Part shown: positions 1 to 7,385 of the stretch, in pieces
Layout: every line of letters starts with the position of its first letter
Numbering within the stretch: position 1 is the stretch's first letter
Assembly (NCBI GenBank): GCA_040385525.1
Contig: JAZKHE010000002.1
Coordinates: 496,001-560,000 of the forward strand
DNA: 64,000 nt
Source of the DNA: JAZKHE01 sp040385525
GTDB taxonomy: Bacteria > Bacteroidota > Bacteroidia > UBA4408
Direction: 5' to 3'
The notes under the pieces: model-generated
Databases searched by the model: none
Told to the model about the DNA's origin: nothing
Seen by the model: the letters and a program-made list of their open reading frames with translations, nothing else
Translations under genes and position numbers: made by a program

Positions 1-409
1 TTAAATAAGATTTTGGCGATTCAGCAACAATAACAGCATGCAATACTTCTTCATTTAAATAAGTATAAATGTTATCCTTGTGTTTTCGTGTAACGATATC
101 AATAATTATTTTTAATTTTTCTTTATTGCTTTTTATGTTGTTGGTTTCAAAAGAAATTAAAAATTCGATATAACCCCAGTAATACGATATAAAATAAAGT
201 AGTAAGTGATGTTTGTTCTCAAAATACCTGTAAATAGAGGCTTCTGTCGACTCTATTTTTGTTGCCAATTTTTTAAAAGTGAAGTGCTCAAAACCTAATT
301 CGCTAATTAATAATAAACCTTCGCTTATTATTAGTTTGCCAAGTTCTGTTTCCTCAGGGTTTCTGAGGTACAAATTTTCGTTTACATCTATTTTAATTAT
401 TCCTACCAT
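1..409 (-). CDS. TetR/AcrR-family transcriptional regulator (partial, 3' end outside window)
   Basis: Reading the minus strand from an ATG at 407-409 gives an open frame of 136 codons that is still open at the left edge, so the C-terminus is missing. Residues about 24-66 form a TetR-type helix-turn-helix: a helix with LLLISELGFEHFTFKKLA, then KIESTEASIYRYFENKHHLL, matching the usual 'GxxxxTxxxIAxxxGVSxxxxYxYFxxKxxL' pattern. This family is usually dimeric repressors whose C-terminal helices bind a small ligand; the ligand cannot be guessed here. A perfect 13-bp palindrome (463-475) and a TAnnTTTG-like box (437-444) lie just upstream and could serve autoregulation. Family confident, target unknown. 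Confidence 0.85.
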   Translation of the reverse strand, partial: MVGIIKIDVNENLYLRNPEETELGKLIISEGLLLISELGFEHFTFKKLATKIESTEASIYRYFENKHHLLLYFISYYWGYIEFLISFETNNIKSNKEKLKIIIDIVTRKHKDNIYTYLNEEVLHAVIVAESPKSYL

Positions 410-436
410 TTACGCTAATATCATATTGTAATTGCA

Positions 437-475
437 CAAAAATAGTTATACAATACAAAATGATAGTAATACTAT
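437..475 (-). promoter_or_regulatory. Putative promoter and operator of the TetR-type gene
   Basis: On the minus strand TATTTTTG (444 to 437) fits the Bacteroidota -7 consensus TAnnTTTG, 27 bp before the ATG of the TetR-type gene. Upstream of it, 463-475 reads ATAGTAATACTAT, a perfect odd palindrome of the size TetR-family dimers bind. No clear -33 TTTG at the usual 19-21 bp spacing is visible. Assignment to the adjacent regulator is inference. Confidence 0.35.
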
Positions 476-514
476 TACAAATAAATGTTAAAATTGTTTA
501 GAAAAATATAAGAT

Positions 515-1048
515 TTATTTAGAAATCCAGCTATGATTGCTTTTTGAGTAGCTAGTAGTTGCGTTTGGCCACTCAATTTCTGGGTGATTTATTGCTTTGT
601 TTTCTATTATTTTGATAAAAAGAGAGTCTTTTATCTCGTTTAATTTTTGTTCAGTAAGTTTTTTTGTAATCAAAACTTCTTCAAAATCTGTGATTAAATT
701 ATTTTGTATTTTGAATTTTCCGGCGACTAATCTTTTTTTATTATACAAGCTTGCAGTTTTTATATGTGCGGTAAAATAGTGCGTGCTATCTGTACTTATG
801 TAGTAATTTACAAACTGAAATCGTGTTTTAAATCCTTCTATGTAATAGTTTCTATTGGCGGAATCAAAACGATTTTCTGCTTTTACATTTTCAGGAAGCT
901 TATCAATATAACTCACGATGTTAACTAACAAAGAATCGCTTTTATAAGCAGAGTAATAATTTTGCATGGATAAGTTTTGTGTTTTATTACTTGGTTTGCA
1001 CGCAAACAATAAAATAAAACTCAATAGTATAAAACAAATTTTCTTCAT
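515..1048 (-). CDS. Small exported lipoprotein of unknown function
   Basis: A protein of 177 residues with a type II signal peptide: Met-Lys-Lys, a hydrophobic stretch, and a lipobox LLFAC with the acceptor Cys at residue 17. It is therefore probably an inner- or outer-membrane-anchored lipoprotein facing the periplasm or surface. The frame is open 12 codons further upstream, but that extension runs into the terminator hairpin at 1061-1094 and would place residues before the signal peptide, so the Met at 1046-1048 is the better start. The mature part is rich in Lys, Asn and Tyr and contains no motif I recognise. It lies downstream of the larger lipoprotein gene but is separated from it by that terminator. 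Confidence 0.7.
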   Translation of the reverse strand: MKKICFILLSFILLFACKPSNKTQNLSMQNYYSAYKSDSLLVNIVSYIDKLPENVKAENRFDSANRNYYIEGFKTRFQFVNYYISTDSTHYFTAHIKTASLYNKKRLVAGKFKIQNNLITDFEEVLITKKLTEQKLNEIKDSLFIKIIENKAINHPEIEWPNATTSYSKSNHSWISK

Positions 1049-1060
1049 GCTACAAATGTA

Positions 1061-1094
1061 AAAAAGCCTTTTTGCAATTTGCAAAAAGGCTTTT
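1061..1094 (-). terminator. Rho-independent terminator after the large lipoprotein gene
   Basis: AGCCTTTTTGCAA (1065-1077) pairs with TTGCAAAAAGGCT (1079-1091) and is flanked by A and T runs, so it could act on both strands. On the minus strand it lies 19 bp after the stop of the 467-codon lipoprotein frame. Confidence 0.8.
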
Positions 1095-1112
1095 GATTAT
1101 TAAGAAATGGAA

Positions 1113-2492
1113 TTAATATTTTGGAGTTTGTGGGTCGAAGTTAGACCAAGTTGCTGTCCAGTTTTCTGTTCCAAAAGCACCAATAAACGATGTTGATTCA
1201 GTTCCTGTAACCGATTTTGCACCTGATAATAATGCAGAACCTGTTGCTGGTAAAAAGTTTGGAGCAGTTAAATTAAATGATTCTTCAATTTTTAATTCGC
1301 TTAAGTCAGCTATTGTTTGATTGCTATTTGCTGCATACCAAGTAGATATTGCAAACGAACTTCCTGAGTTTACTTTTAATGCATTTGCACAACCAGCAAT
1401 AATTGAATTGCTAAATACTAAATCACCAGCGTTTGCATTTGCTTCAGCTTTTGTTCCGTCAACTAATAAACCATCAGGAAAACCAGCTAATAGAGTGTTG
1501 TATATTTTTTGTTTTGTTGCTCTTCTTAAATGTGCAGCTCTTTTAAATTGTGAGTTAAATGTTGCTGTTGCAGAAGTGCGTGGACCTAAAATACTTACGT
1601 TTACAAATGTTGGAGAAGTGTATGGTTCAACAGAATTTCCTTGTCCGTCGTTATCTGATTCAAAACCATTTGAACCTGATTGATCGGCAACATTTGGATC
1701 GCTTAAACCTAAAGCATATTGAATTGTTCCGTTAAATCCGTTATCGGTATCAAACATATCATCCCATGTACGGTGAACAATTAAATTTTTGCAATTTACT
1801 GTTCCGCCAAACCACTCAAAAGCATCATCGCCACTATATGAAATTTGAACGTGATCAATTTGTGTTCCGCTTCCAACGCCACCCATTGTTAATCCGTTAA
1901 TTTCTTGATTGGGTTGAAAAGCAATTCCGCAAAATTCAATTCTAACATAACTAATAACACCTGAATTATCAGCAGCATCAGTTCCGCCAAAAGTTGCGTT
2001 TGTTCCGCCTTCTAAAACACCTTCGCCACCAGGCAAGTTTATTGGAGCTTTTCCACACACAATAAGTCCACCCCAATCACCATAATCTCTTGCGCCTTCT
2101 GGTTGGTTTGAAGTAAAAATAATTGGATTGTTTGCAGTTCCTTGGGCAAATAATTTTGCACCACGCTCAATAATTAAAGTTCCTTTAGAATCTTTATCGC
2201 CTTTAATAATTGTACCTGCTTGTATTTTTAAAGAATAACCTTCTTTTAAATAGACAAAGCCTTTTAATAAATATTTTTTGTCGTTAGTTAAATATAAGTT
2301 TTCAGAAATTGAACCTTCAATTGTAATTAAATCTTTGTTTTCATCAGAACCATATAAACAAGTTCCATCGTCTTTTTTTGCTTCTGCATTGTAGTTGTTA
2401 GCCGTAGCATCTGTACAACCTTCTTTTTTACATGATTGAAATGAAAGAGCTGCAACAGCAGCAAGTGATAATGTAAATAATGTTTTTTTCAT
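1113..2492 (-). CDS. Large outer-surface lipoprotein, beta-helix-like, associated with the TonB receptor
   Basis: Starting at the Met at 2490-2492 gives 459 residues with a lipoprotein signal (MKKTLFTL.. to SFQSC, acceptor Cys at about 21). Just after the Cys is the calcium-loop-like motif GCTDATANNYNAEAKKDDGTC that is common in marine Bacteroidota surface proteins. The remainder is Gly/Asn-rich with repeated short strands such as GTLIIERGAKL and GGLIVCGKAPI, suggesting a right-handed beta-helix. The upstream in-frame ATG at 2516 would overlap the promoter box at 2514-2521 and is rejected. It follows the TonB-dependent receptor gene on the same strand but has its own promoter with the same phased repeats. 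It is probably a substrate-binding or accessory lipoprotein for that receptor; this is inference from position and regulation. Confidence 0.75.
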   Translation of the reverse strand: MKKTLFTLSLAAVAALSFQSCKKEGCTDATANNYNAEAKKDDGTCLYGSDENKDLITIEGSISENLYLTNDKKYLLKGFVYLKEGYSLKIQAGTIIKGDKDSKGTLIIERGAKLFAQGTANNPIIFTSNQPEGARDYGDWGGLIVCGKAPINLPGGEGVLEGGTNATFGGTDAADNSGVISYVRIEFCGIAFQPNQEINGLTMGGVGSGTQIDHVQISYSGDDAFEWFGGTVNCKNLIVHRTWDDMFDTDNGFNGTIQYALGLSDPNVADQSGSNGFESDNDGQGNSVEPYTSPTFVNVSILGPRTSATATFNSQFKRAAHLRRATKQKIYNTLLAGFPDGLLVDGTKAEANANAGDLVFSNSIIAGCANALKVNSGSSFAISTWYAANSNQTIADLSELKIEESFNLTAPNFLPATGSALLSGAKSVTGTESTSFIGAFGTENWTATWSNFDPQTPKY

Positions 2493-2513
2493 AGTTCGTT
2501 TTTTTAACTGATG

Positions 2514-2569
2514 CAAAAGTAATGGCGTAGTATTACGTGTTGCTTAACCTAAAAAAAAGGAATTGTTAA
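2514..2569 (-). promoter_or_regulatory. Promoter of the large lipoprotein gene with phased TTAA hexamers
   Basis: Read on the minus strand: TTAACA at 2569, a T-tract at 2558 and TTAAGC at 2547, i.e. 11-bp phasing, then the -7 box TACTTTTG from 2521 to 2514, 22 bp before the ATG. TTAACAATTCCTT (2569 to 2557) is identical to 5574-5586 upstream of the response regulator. No -33 TTTG is present, which fits an activator-dependent promoter. I propose the PhoB-like regulator encoded at 5631 binds here. Confidence 0.55.
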
Positions 2570-2589
2570 GTGTTTGTTTCCTGTATATT

Positions 2590-2622
2590 AACAAAAAAAA
2601 GAGCCTTGCAATTGCAAAGCTC
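2590..2622 (-). terminator. Rho-independent terminator after the TonB-dependent receptor gene
   Basis: GAGCCTTGCAA (2601-2611) pairs with TTGCAAAGCTC (2612-2622), with one mismatch per arm. On the minus strand it is followed by a run of eight T. It lies 23 bp beyond the receptor stop codon and separates the receptor from the lipoprotein transcript. Confidence 0.8.
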
Positions 2623-2644
2623 TTTAATAAGTATTTTAATAAAA

Positions 2645-5458
2645 TTATAGTTTGTAATTTACTCCTAATGTTACGTACTGACCAACTTTGTATTTCATAA
2701 TTTGTTCGTCGTTACTATTTAATTTTCCATTCGCATCAGAATCTTGAATAAAGCTAGTTGCTTGATTAAATAAATCTTGTACACCTAATTTTACTTCAAA
2801 ATGTTTTCCAAAACCTTTGCTAACGTTTAAGTCAACAATGTTACGAGGCATTTCGTAAATGTCTGGATTGCCTACAGTTCCTACTGCGTATAATCTTTTG
2901 CCAATTACGTTGTATAAAATATTAAATTGAATTTTGTTATCTGCATCATCAAAGTACAATCCGGTGTTTATAATGTATGGCGATTGTCCCATCATTGGGC
3001 GATTTGGATTTTGACCAACTGCATTTGTACCTAATTTTACTTCACTAACAATGTACGAAGCGTTAGCTACTACACTAAAGTTTTGAATGAATTTGTTTTC
3101 TGACAAATTAACTAACGATTTTCTTACTTCTAACTCTGCACCAATACTTGTAGCTTGTTCGGCGTTTCCAAAAGTAAAGTTTCTTGTTCCTCCAGAACCT
3201 GTACCTGGTACAAAAAACATTTCGATTGGGTTGATGAATTTTTTATAAAACATTCCCACGCTTATCATTTCGCTTGCTGAAGGATAAATTTCGTAACGTG
3301 CATCTATGTTGTGTATAGTTGGTGTTTTTAAATCGTTATTTCCATAAAGCACTGTATTTGTGCTAAAATCGTAATACGAGAAAGGTGCTAATTCTCTAAA
3401 CTCTGGACGGTTTAACGTTTGCGCATAAGCTAATCGAACTAAGTTTTTCTCGTTAAAATTATATGCAAAATTTAATGAAGGTAAAACTCTAAAAATTGGA
3501 TTGTAAACACCAATTGGTTTACCAGTGTACGAATTACTTTTTAATTTTTGAATGTTGTTTTCAATACGAACACCGCCCGATAAATTTATTTTTTCTGAGA
3601 ATGGAATAGAAGTTCCAACATAAGCCGCAGTTAGCATGTTTGCTGCTGTGTAGCTATCGCTTGGGTTTGTACCTTCTTTTACAGTAAAGCCGTTTGTTGC
3701 ATTTATGTTTTCTGAAGAAAATAATTGCTCTAACGGTTGTTCTAAAATGGATTCATTAAAACGAACCGATTTACCATACGACATCCAACGTGCGCTAAAG
3801 TCTCTATCTTTTTTCTCAACATAAAAACCTGCTCTTAATTTTGGAACAATTTCTGAGTTTTTTAAACTAATTTTTTGCTCGTAATCAGTAGAAGCAGTAA
3901 TTACTTTTTCGTTTAATTGTGAGTAAAATCTTCCTGCATCAAGTGTAGATGCACCGGGAGCAATAATTACTTTGTAAGCGTCATCAGTACCAATGTTTCT
4001 TACTGTTCTTAAACGTTTAAAATCTGGTTCTTTTCCCCATGCTTTAGAAAAAGCAGTTGCCCAATTTAAAGTGCTGTTTCCGCCATTAAATTCGTGGTTG
4101 CCATTTAACTGACCATTATAAATAGTTCTGTTAGTGTAACGATAAGCGTAGTTTTGCACATCAAAACCTTCTTCAAAATTCTCACCTGTTCTTAATATGC
4201 TTTGGTCAGAAGCTATTTGGTTAAAAATATTTTTGAATTCGATTTTGTTTCTGCTATCAATTATAAAAGCCCAATTGTGTAATGCGCCAAATCTAACTTG
4301 ATTGGTGTATCTATTGTCAGTATAATTATAAATGGTATCGCTACTTTTTTCAACTAAATCATATGCATTATAGTTGTAGTTTTTCATTTCAACACTTTCG
4401 TTAGTGTTGCTATAGTTTATAGAACTAGTATTGTTTGCAGTAATTCTTCTGCCTTTGATAGTTTTTGTAAACATTGCGTTTAAACGTTGGTCTGGCGCAG
4501 CAGTTTTAACTTGCGAAGTCCAGTTATTAGGTAATTTTTTAGCAAATTCTTCTAATTTAGTTTCGTCTTTTACGTTGTTTAAACTGTTTGGAAATCCATA
4601 AGGCAATGCTCTGTTTTTAAAACCAAAACCTAAAATATCTGAAGCATATTTTTGATTGTAATAAAAATCGTTTCCAGTAGTACCTACTCTAAAAGAGTTT
4701 GATAAAGCAACACTTAAACTATTGTTATCGCTTGTGTTTTTTGTGTACACTTTAATTACGCCACCTGCAAATTCTCCCGGTAATTCTGGAGCGCCCGTTT
4801 TGTAAATTAATAATCTATCTAATGCACCACTCGGAATAATATCAAAAGAAAACGATTTTCTATCAGCTTCAGAACTTGGTGTTAAAACTCCGTTTAATAA
4901 AACGGCATTGTATCTTTCGCTCAAACCTCTTACCATTACAAATCTTCCATCAATAATAGAAACACCTGGCACACGTTTAATTACATCAGACGCGCTTCTG
5001 TCTTGTGTTTTTGCAATTTGTTGACTAGAAACACCGCTTACAACTTGCTCAGCAGATTTAATTTCCATCATCACTGCTTTTTCGGTATTAGTTACACGAG
5101 TAGCTGTTACATCAAAACCTGTTAATTCTTTTACATCACTTTCTAAATCAACTGAAATTGGAGTAGAATTTGCATTTACAGTATAATTTTTAATTACCAA
5201 TTGTTTGTACGAAATCAATTTTACAACAATATTGTAAGTTCCTTCTGTTATGTTTTTTAACTCAAAATTACCGTCAAAATCAGTTTGAGTTGCTAACTGA
5301 GTGTTTTCTATTAACACAGTTACTCCTGGCAATAGTTCGCCAGTAACTTTATCTTTAATAGTTCCTTTAACTGATTGTTTTTGCGCAAAAGCACTAATTG
5401 CTAATAAGTTTAAACTTATAATTAAAAAGCGTAATTTTGGTGTAAATAAAAGTTTCAT
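2645..5458 (-). CDS. TonB-dependent outer-membrane receptor with carboxypeptidase-like N-terminal domain
   Basis: A 937-residue receptor that would import a substrate across the outer membrane using TonB/ExbBD energy. A cleavable signal peptide (about 1-25, ending AFAQ) is followed by a carboxypeptidase-regulatory-like beta-sandwich (about 28-110, GTIKDKVTGELLPGVTVLIENT), a plug domain (about 125-240, with ASDVIKRVPGVSI and VRGLSERYNAVLLNGV), and a long beta-barrel ending in an aromatic-rich C-terminus (VTLGVNYKL). It lacks an adjacent SusD-like gene, so it is not a classic SusCD pair. It is divergent from a PhoB/PhoR-like two-component pair, and its promoter carries the phased repeats described at 5481-5536. 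That context suggests induction by phosphate limitation or another signal sensed by the kinase, but the substrate is not shown by the sequence. Confidence 0.92.
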   Translation of the reverse strand: MKLLFTPKLRFLIISLNLLAISAFAQKQSVKGTIKDKVTGELLPGVTVLIENTQLATQTDFDGNFELKNITEGTYNIVVKLISYKQLVIKNYTVNANSTPISVDLESDVKELTGFDVTATRVTNTEKAVMMEIKSAEQVVSGVSSQQIAKTQDRSASDVIKRVPGVSIIDGRFVMVRGLSERYNAVLLNGVLTPSSEADRKSFSFDIIPSGALDRLLIYKTGAPELPGEFAGGVIKVYTKNTSDNNSLSVALSNSFRVGTTGNDFYYNQKYASDILGFGFKNRALPYGFPNSLNNVKDETKLEEFAKKLPNNWTSQVKTAAPDQRLNAMFTKTIKGRRITANNTSSINYSNTNESVEMKNYNYNAYDLVEKSSDTIYNYTDNRYTNQVRFGALHNWAFIIDSRNKIEFKNIFNQIASDQSILRTGENFEEGFDVQNYAYRYTNRTIYNGQLNGNHEFNGGNSTLNWATAFSKAWGKEPDFKRLRTVRNIGTDDAYKVIIAPGASTLDAGRFYSQLNEKVITASTDYEQKISLKNSEIVPKLRAGFYVEKKDRDFSARWMSYGKSVRFNESILEQPLEQLFSSENINATNGFTVKEGTNPSDSYTAANMLTAAYVGTSIPFSEKINLSGGVRIENNIQKLKSNSYTGKPIGVYNPIFRVLPSLNFAYNFNEKNLVRLAYAQTLNRPEFRELAPFSYYDFSTNTVLYGNNDLKTPTIHNIDARYEIYPSASEMISVGMFYKKFINPIEMFFVPGTGSGGTRNFTFGNAEQATSIGAELEVRKSLVNLSENKFIQNFSVVANASYIVSEVKLGTNAVGQNPNRPMMGQSPYIINTGLYFDDADNKIQFNILYNVIGKRLYAVGTVGNPDIYEMPRNIVDLNVSKGFGKHFEVKLGVQDLFNQATSFIQDSDANGKLNSNDEQIMKYKVGQYVTLGVNYKL

Positions 5459-5480
5459 TTAGTTTTGTTTTTATTTGCAA

Positions 5481-5536
5481 CAAATGTATACTTCAATTGT
5501 AATGTGTGTCTTTACATTAGGTTAACCTTAAGTTAA
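5481..5536 (-). promoter_or_regulatory. Promoter of the TonB-dependent receptor with phased TTAA hexamers
   Basis: On the minus strand TACATTTG (5488 to 5481) is a perfect TAnnTTTG box 22 bp before the ATG. Upstream lie TTAACT (from 5536), TTAACC (from 5525) and TAAAGA (from 5514), exactly 11 bp apart, beginning 48, 37 and 26 bp before the box. The lipoprotein promoter has TTAAGC at 26 and TTAACA at 48. No -33 TTTG is evident. Confidence 0.6.
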
Positions 5537-5540
5537 GTTC

Positions 5541-5619
5541 TTAACCTGTAATAAACACGTATTTAAAGTATCGTTAACAATTCCTTAATCTTTATTCGTA
5601 TATTTAAAAAGTAATTTTG
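5541..5619 (+). promoter_or_regulatory. Promoter of the PhoB-like response regulator with an 11-bp-phased array
   Basis: Hexamers begin at 5541 (TTAACC), 5552 (TAAACA), 5563 (TTAAAG), 5574 (TTAACA) and 5585 (TTAATC), a strict 11-bp period. The -7 box TAATTTTG is at 5612-5619, 27 bp after the start of the last hexamer, and the ATG is at 5631, leaving a very short leader. PhoB-family regulators bind direct repeats with 11-bp spacing; assigning these repeats to the adjacent regulator (autoregulation) is inference. Confidence 0.6.
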
Positions 5620-5630
5620 TAAAAAAAACT

Positions 5631-6320
5631 ATGAGTGCAATTAACGATTATAAAATTTTAATAGTAGACGATGAACCGGATATTTTAGAATTTTTGAGTT
5701 ATAATTTAAGAAAAGAAGGTTATTCAGTATATACTGCCAATAATGGCAAAGAAGGCTTAGAAGCTGCAAAAAGAGTGCATCCGCATTTAATTATATTAGA
5801 TGTGATGATGCCCGAAATTGATGGGATAGAAACCTGTAGAGAAATACGAGCAACCGACGGTTTAAAAAACACCTTAATTGCTTTTTTAACTGCGCGTAGC
5901 GAAGATTATTCTCAAATAGCTGGATTTGATGCTGGGGCAGATGATTATATTAACAAACCAATAAAACCAAGAGTATTAGTAAGTAGAATACAAGCTTTGT
6001 TAAGACGATTTTCTAATGCTGAAGAAAAAAGTTTGCCAAGTGTTGATGTGGGTGGTTTAAAAATTGATCGCGAACGCTTTAATGTAATTAAAGACGGCGA
6101 AGAAATTAATTTGCCTAAAAAGGAATTTGAACTATTATCATTATTAGCTACTAAACCTGGAAAAGTATTTACTCGCGAAGAAATTTTAGAACGTGTTTGG
6201 GGTGGTGATGTAGTAGTAGGTGATAGAACTATAGATGTTCATATTCGTAAGCTTCGCGAAAAACTAGGCGAAGAATATATTAAAACCGTTAAAGGTGTTG
6301 GTTATAAATTTGAGTTTTAG
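5631..6320 (+). CDS. PhoB/OmpR-family response regulator
   Basis: 229 residues. An N-terminal receiver domain (about 7-125) has the acidic pair Asp13-Asp14, the phosphoacceptor Asp57 in LIILDVMMPEIDG, the conserved Thr in FLTARSE and the Lys of NKPIKPR. A C-terminal winged helix (about 135-229) contains LPKKEFELLSLLATKPGKVFTREEIL and the DNA-contact signature DRTIDVHIRKLREKLG, ending in the usual VKGVGYKFEF. It is followed 18 bp later by its histidine kinase gene. The order regulator-kinase, the short-loop kinase and the 11-bp repeats resemble PhoB-PhoR, so phosphate sensing is the leading hypothesis; no pst or phoU gene is in the window to confirm it. The divergent TonB receptor is the obvious target. 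Confidence 0.9.
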   Translation: MSAINDYKILIVDDEPDILEFLSYNLRKEGYSVYTANNGKEGLEAAKRVHPHLIILDVMMPEIDGIETCREIRATDGLKNTLIAFLTARSEDYSQIAGFDAGADDYINKPIKPRVLVSRIQALLRRFSNAEEKSLPSVDVGGLKIDRERFNVIKDGEEINLPKKEFELLSLLATKPGKVFTREEILERVWGGDVVVGDRTIDVHIRKLREKLGEEYIKTVKGVGYKFEF

Positions 6321-6338
6321 TTTTTACTTTAATTTTTA

Positions 6339-7385
6339 ATGAAAAACCAATCGCCATCAAACATTGCTTTGCTATCCTCTTTGGTAGTGGGTTTTGTTAT
6401 TTCATTAATTTTTTCAGCATTGGTTTATTTTTTTACCAATCAAATGCAATGGTGGTTGCCATTAGTATTTTTCGCACTTTCGTTTTTAATATGCTTCGGA
6501 ATTTTTAGTTATATTTTAAGAGAGTTTATTTACGATAAAATCAGATTAATATATAAAAATATTCACGAATTAAAATCAACAAAAGACTTTACTTCTAAAA
6601 ATGTAGATATAAGTAAAGATATTTTTAAAGAGGTAGATAAAGAAGTTGTACGTTGGGCTGAAGACAAAAAAAATGAAATTGAAGAATTAAAAAAGCTCGA
6701 AATTTATCGCAGAGAATATATTGGTAATGTTTCGCACGAATTAAAAACGCCAATTTTTAATATTCAAGGTTATATTTTAACGCTATTAGAGGGTGGTTTA
6801 GAAGATCCAAATATTAATAGAGATTATTTGCAACGCTCATCGCGCAGTGTAGATAGAATGATTAGTATAATTGAAGATTTAGAAACTATATCGCAATTAG
6901 AAGCCAACGAATTGCAATTGTACATGGATAAGTTTGACATTGTTCAATTGGCAAAAGATGTGTTTCGTGGTTTAGAAATGCGTGCTGAAACACGAAATAT
7001 TAAATTGGTTTTTAATCAAAATTACGATAAGCCTATAAAGGTGTATGCCGATAAAGACAGGATTCGGCAAGTGTTTACCAACTTAATTGTAAACTCAATA
7101 AAATATGGTAAAGAAGATGGTTTAACAGAAGTTAGGTTTTATGATATGGACCAAAATATTTTAGTTGAAGTATCTGATAATGGCCCTGGAATTTCAAAAC
7201 AACATTTACCACGTTTGTTTGAGCGTTTTTATAGAGTTGATAAAGGTCGTTCGCGCGACCAAGGTGGAACGGGTTTAGGTTTAGCTATTGTAAAACATAT
7301 TATTGAAGCACATCAACAAACTATCAATGTTCGTAGCACCGAAGGAGTCGGTTCTACTTTTTCGTTTACGCTTAAAAAAGCTTAG
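6339..7385 (+). CDS. PhoR-like sensor histidine kinase
   Basis: 348 residues. Two transmembrane helices (about 9-32 and 38-60) are separated by only about five residues, so there is no periplasmic sensing domain, as in PhoR-type kinases that sense through partner proteins. A linker/coiled coil (about 62-125) leads to the dimerisation domain with phosphoacceptor His133 in NVSHELKTPIF, and an ATPase domain with the N box (NLIVNSIKYG), G1 (VSDNGPGIS), F box (LFERFYRVDKGRSR) and G2 (GGTGLGLAIVKHI). Its partner is the response regulator encoded immediately upstream. The last 14 bp overlap convergently with the glycosyltransferase gene on the other strand, so no terminator fits between them. Specificity is inferred from context only. 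Confidence 0.9.
   Translation: MKNQSPSNIALLSSLVVGFVISLIFSALVYFFTNQMQWWLPLVFFALSFLICFGIFSYILREFIYDKIRLIYKNIHELKSTKDFTSKNVDISKDIFKEVDKEVVRWAEDKKNEIEELKKLEIYRREYIGNVSHELKTPIFNIQGYILTLLEGGLEDPNINRDYLQRSSRSVDRMISIIEDLETISQLEANELQLYMDKFDIVQLAKDVFRGLEMRAETRNIKLVFNQNYDKPIKVYADKDRIRQVFTNLIVNSIKYGKEDGLTEVRFYDMDQNILVEVSDNGPGISKQHLPRLFERFYRVDKGRSRDQGGTGLGLAIVKHIIEAHQQTINVRSTEGVGSTFSFTLKKA

Noticed and set aside
597..779. Open frames antisense to real genes (for example 597-779, 1321-1683, 14346-14657, 39501-39773)
   Set aside because: They lie wholly within longer, clearly protein-coding genes on the other strand, and lack recognisable domains.
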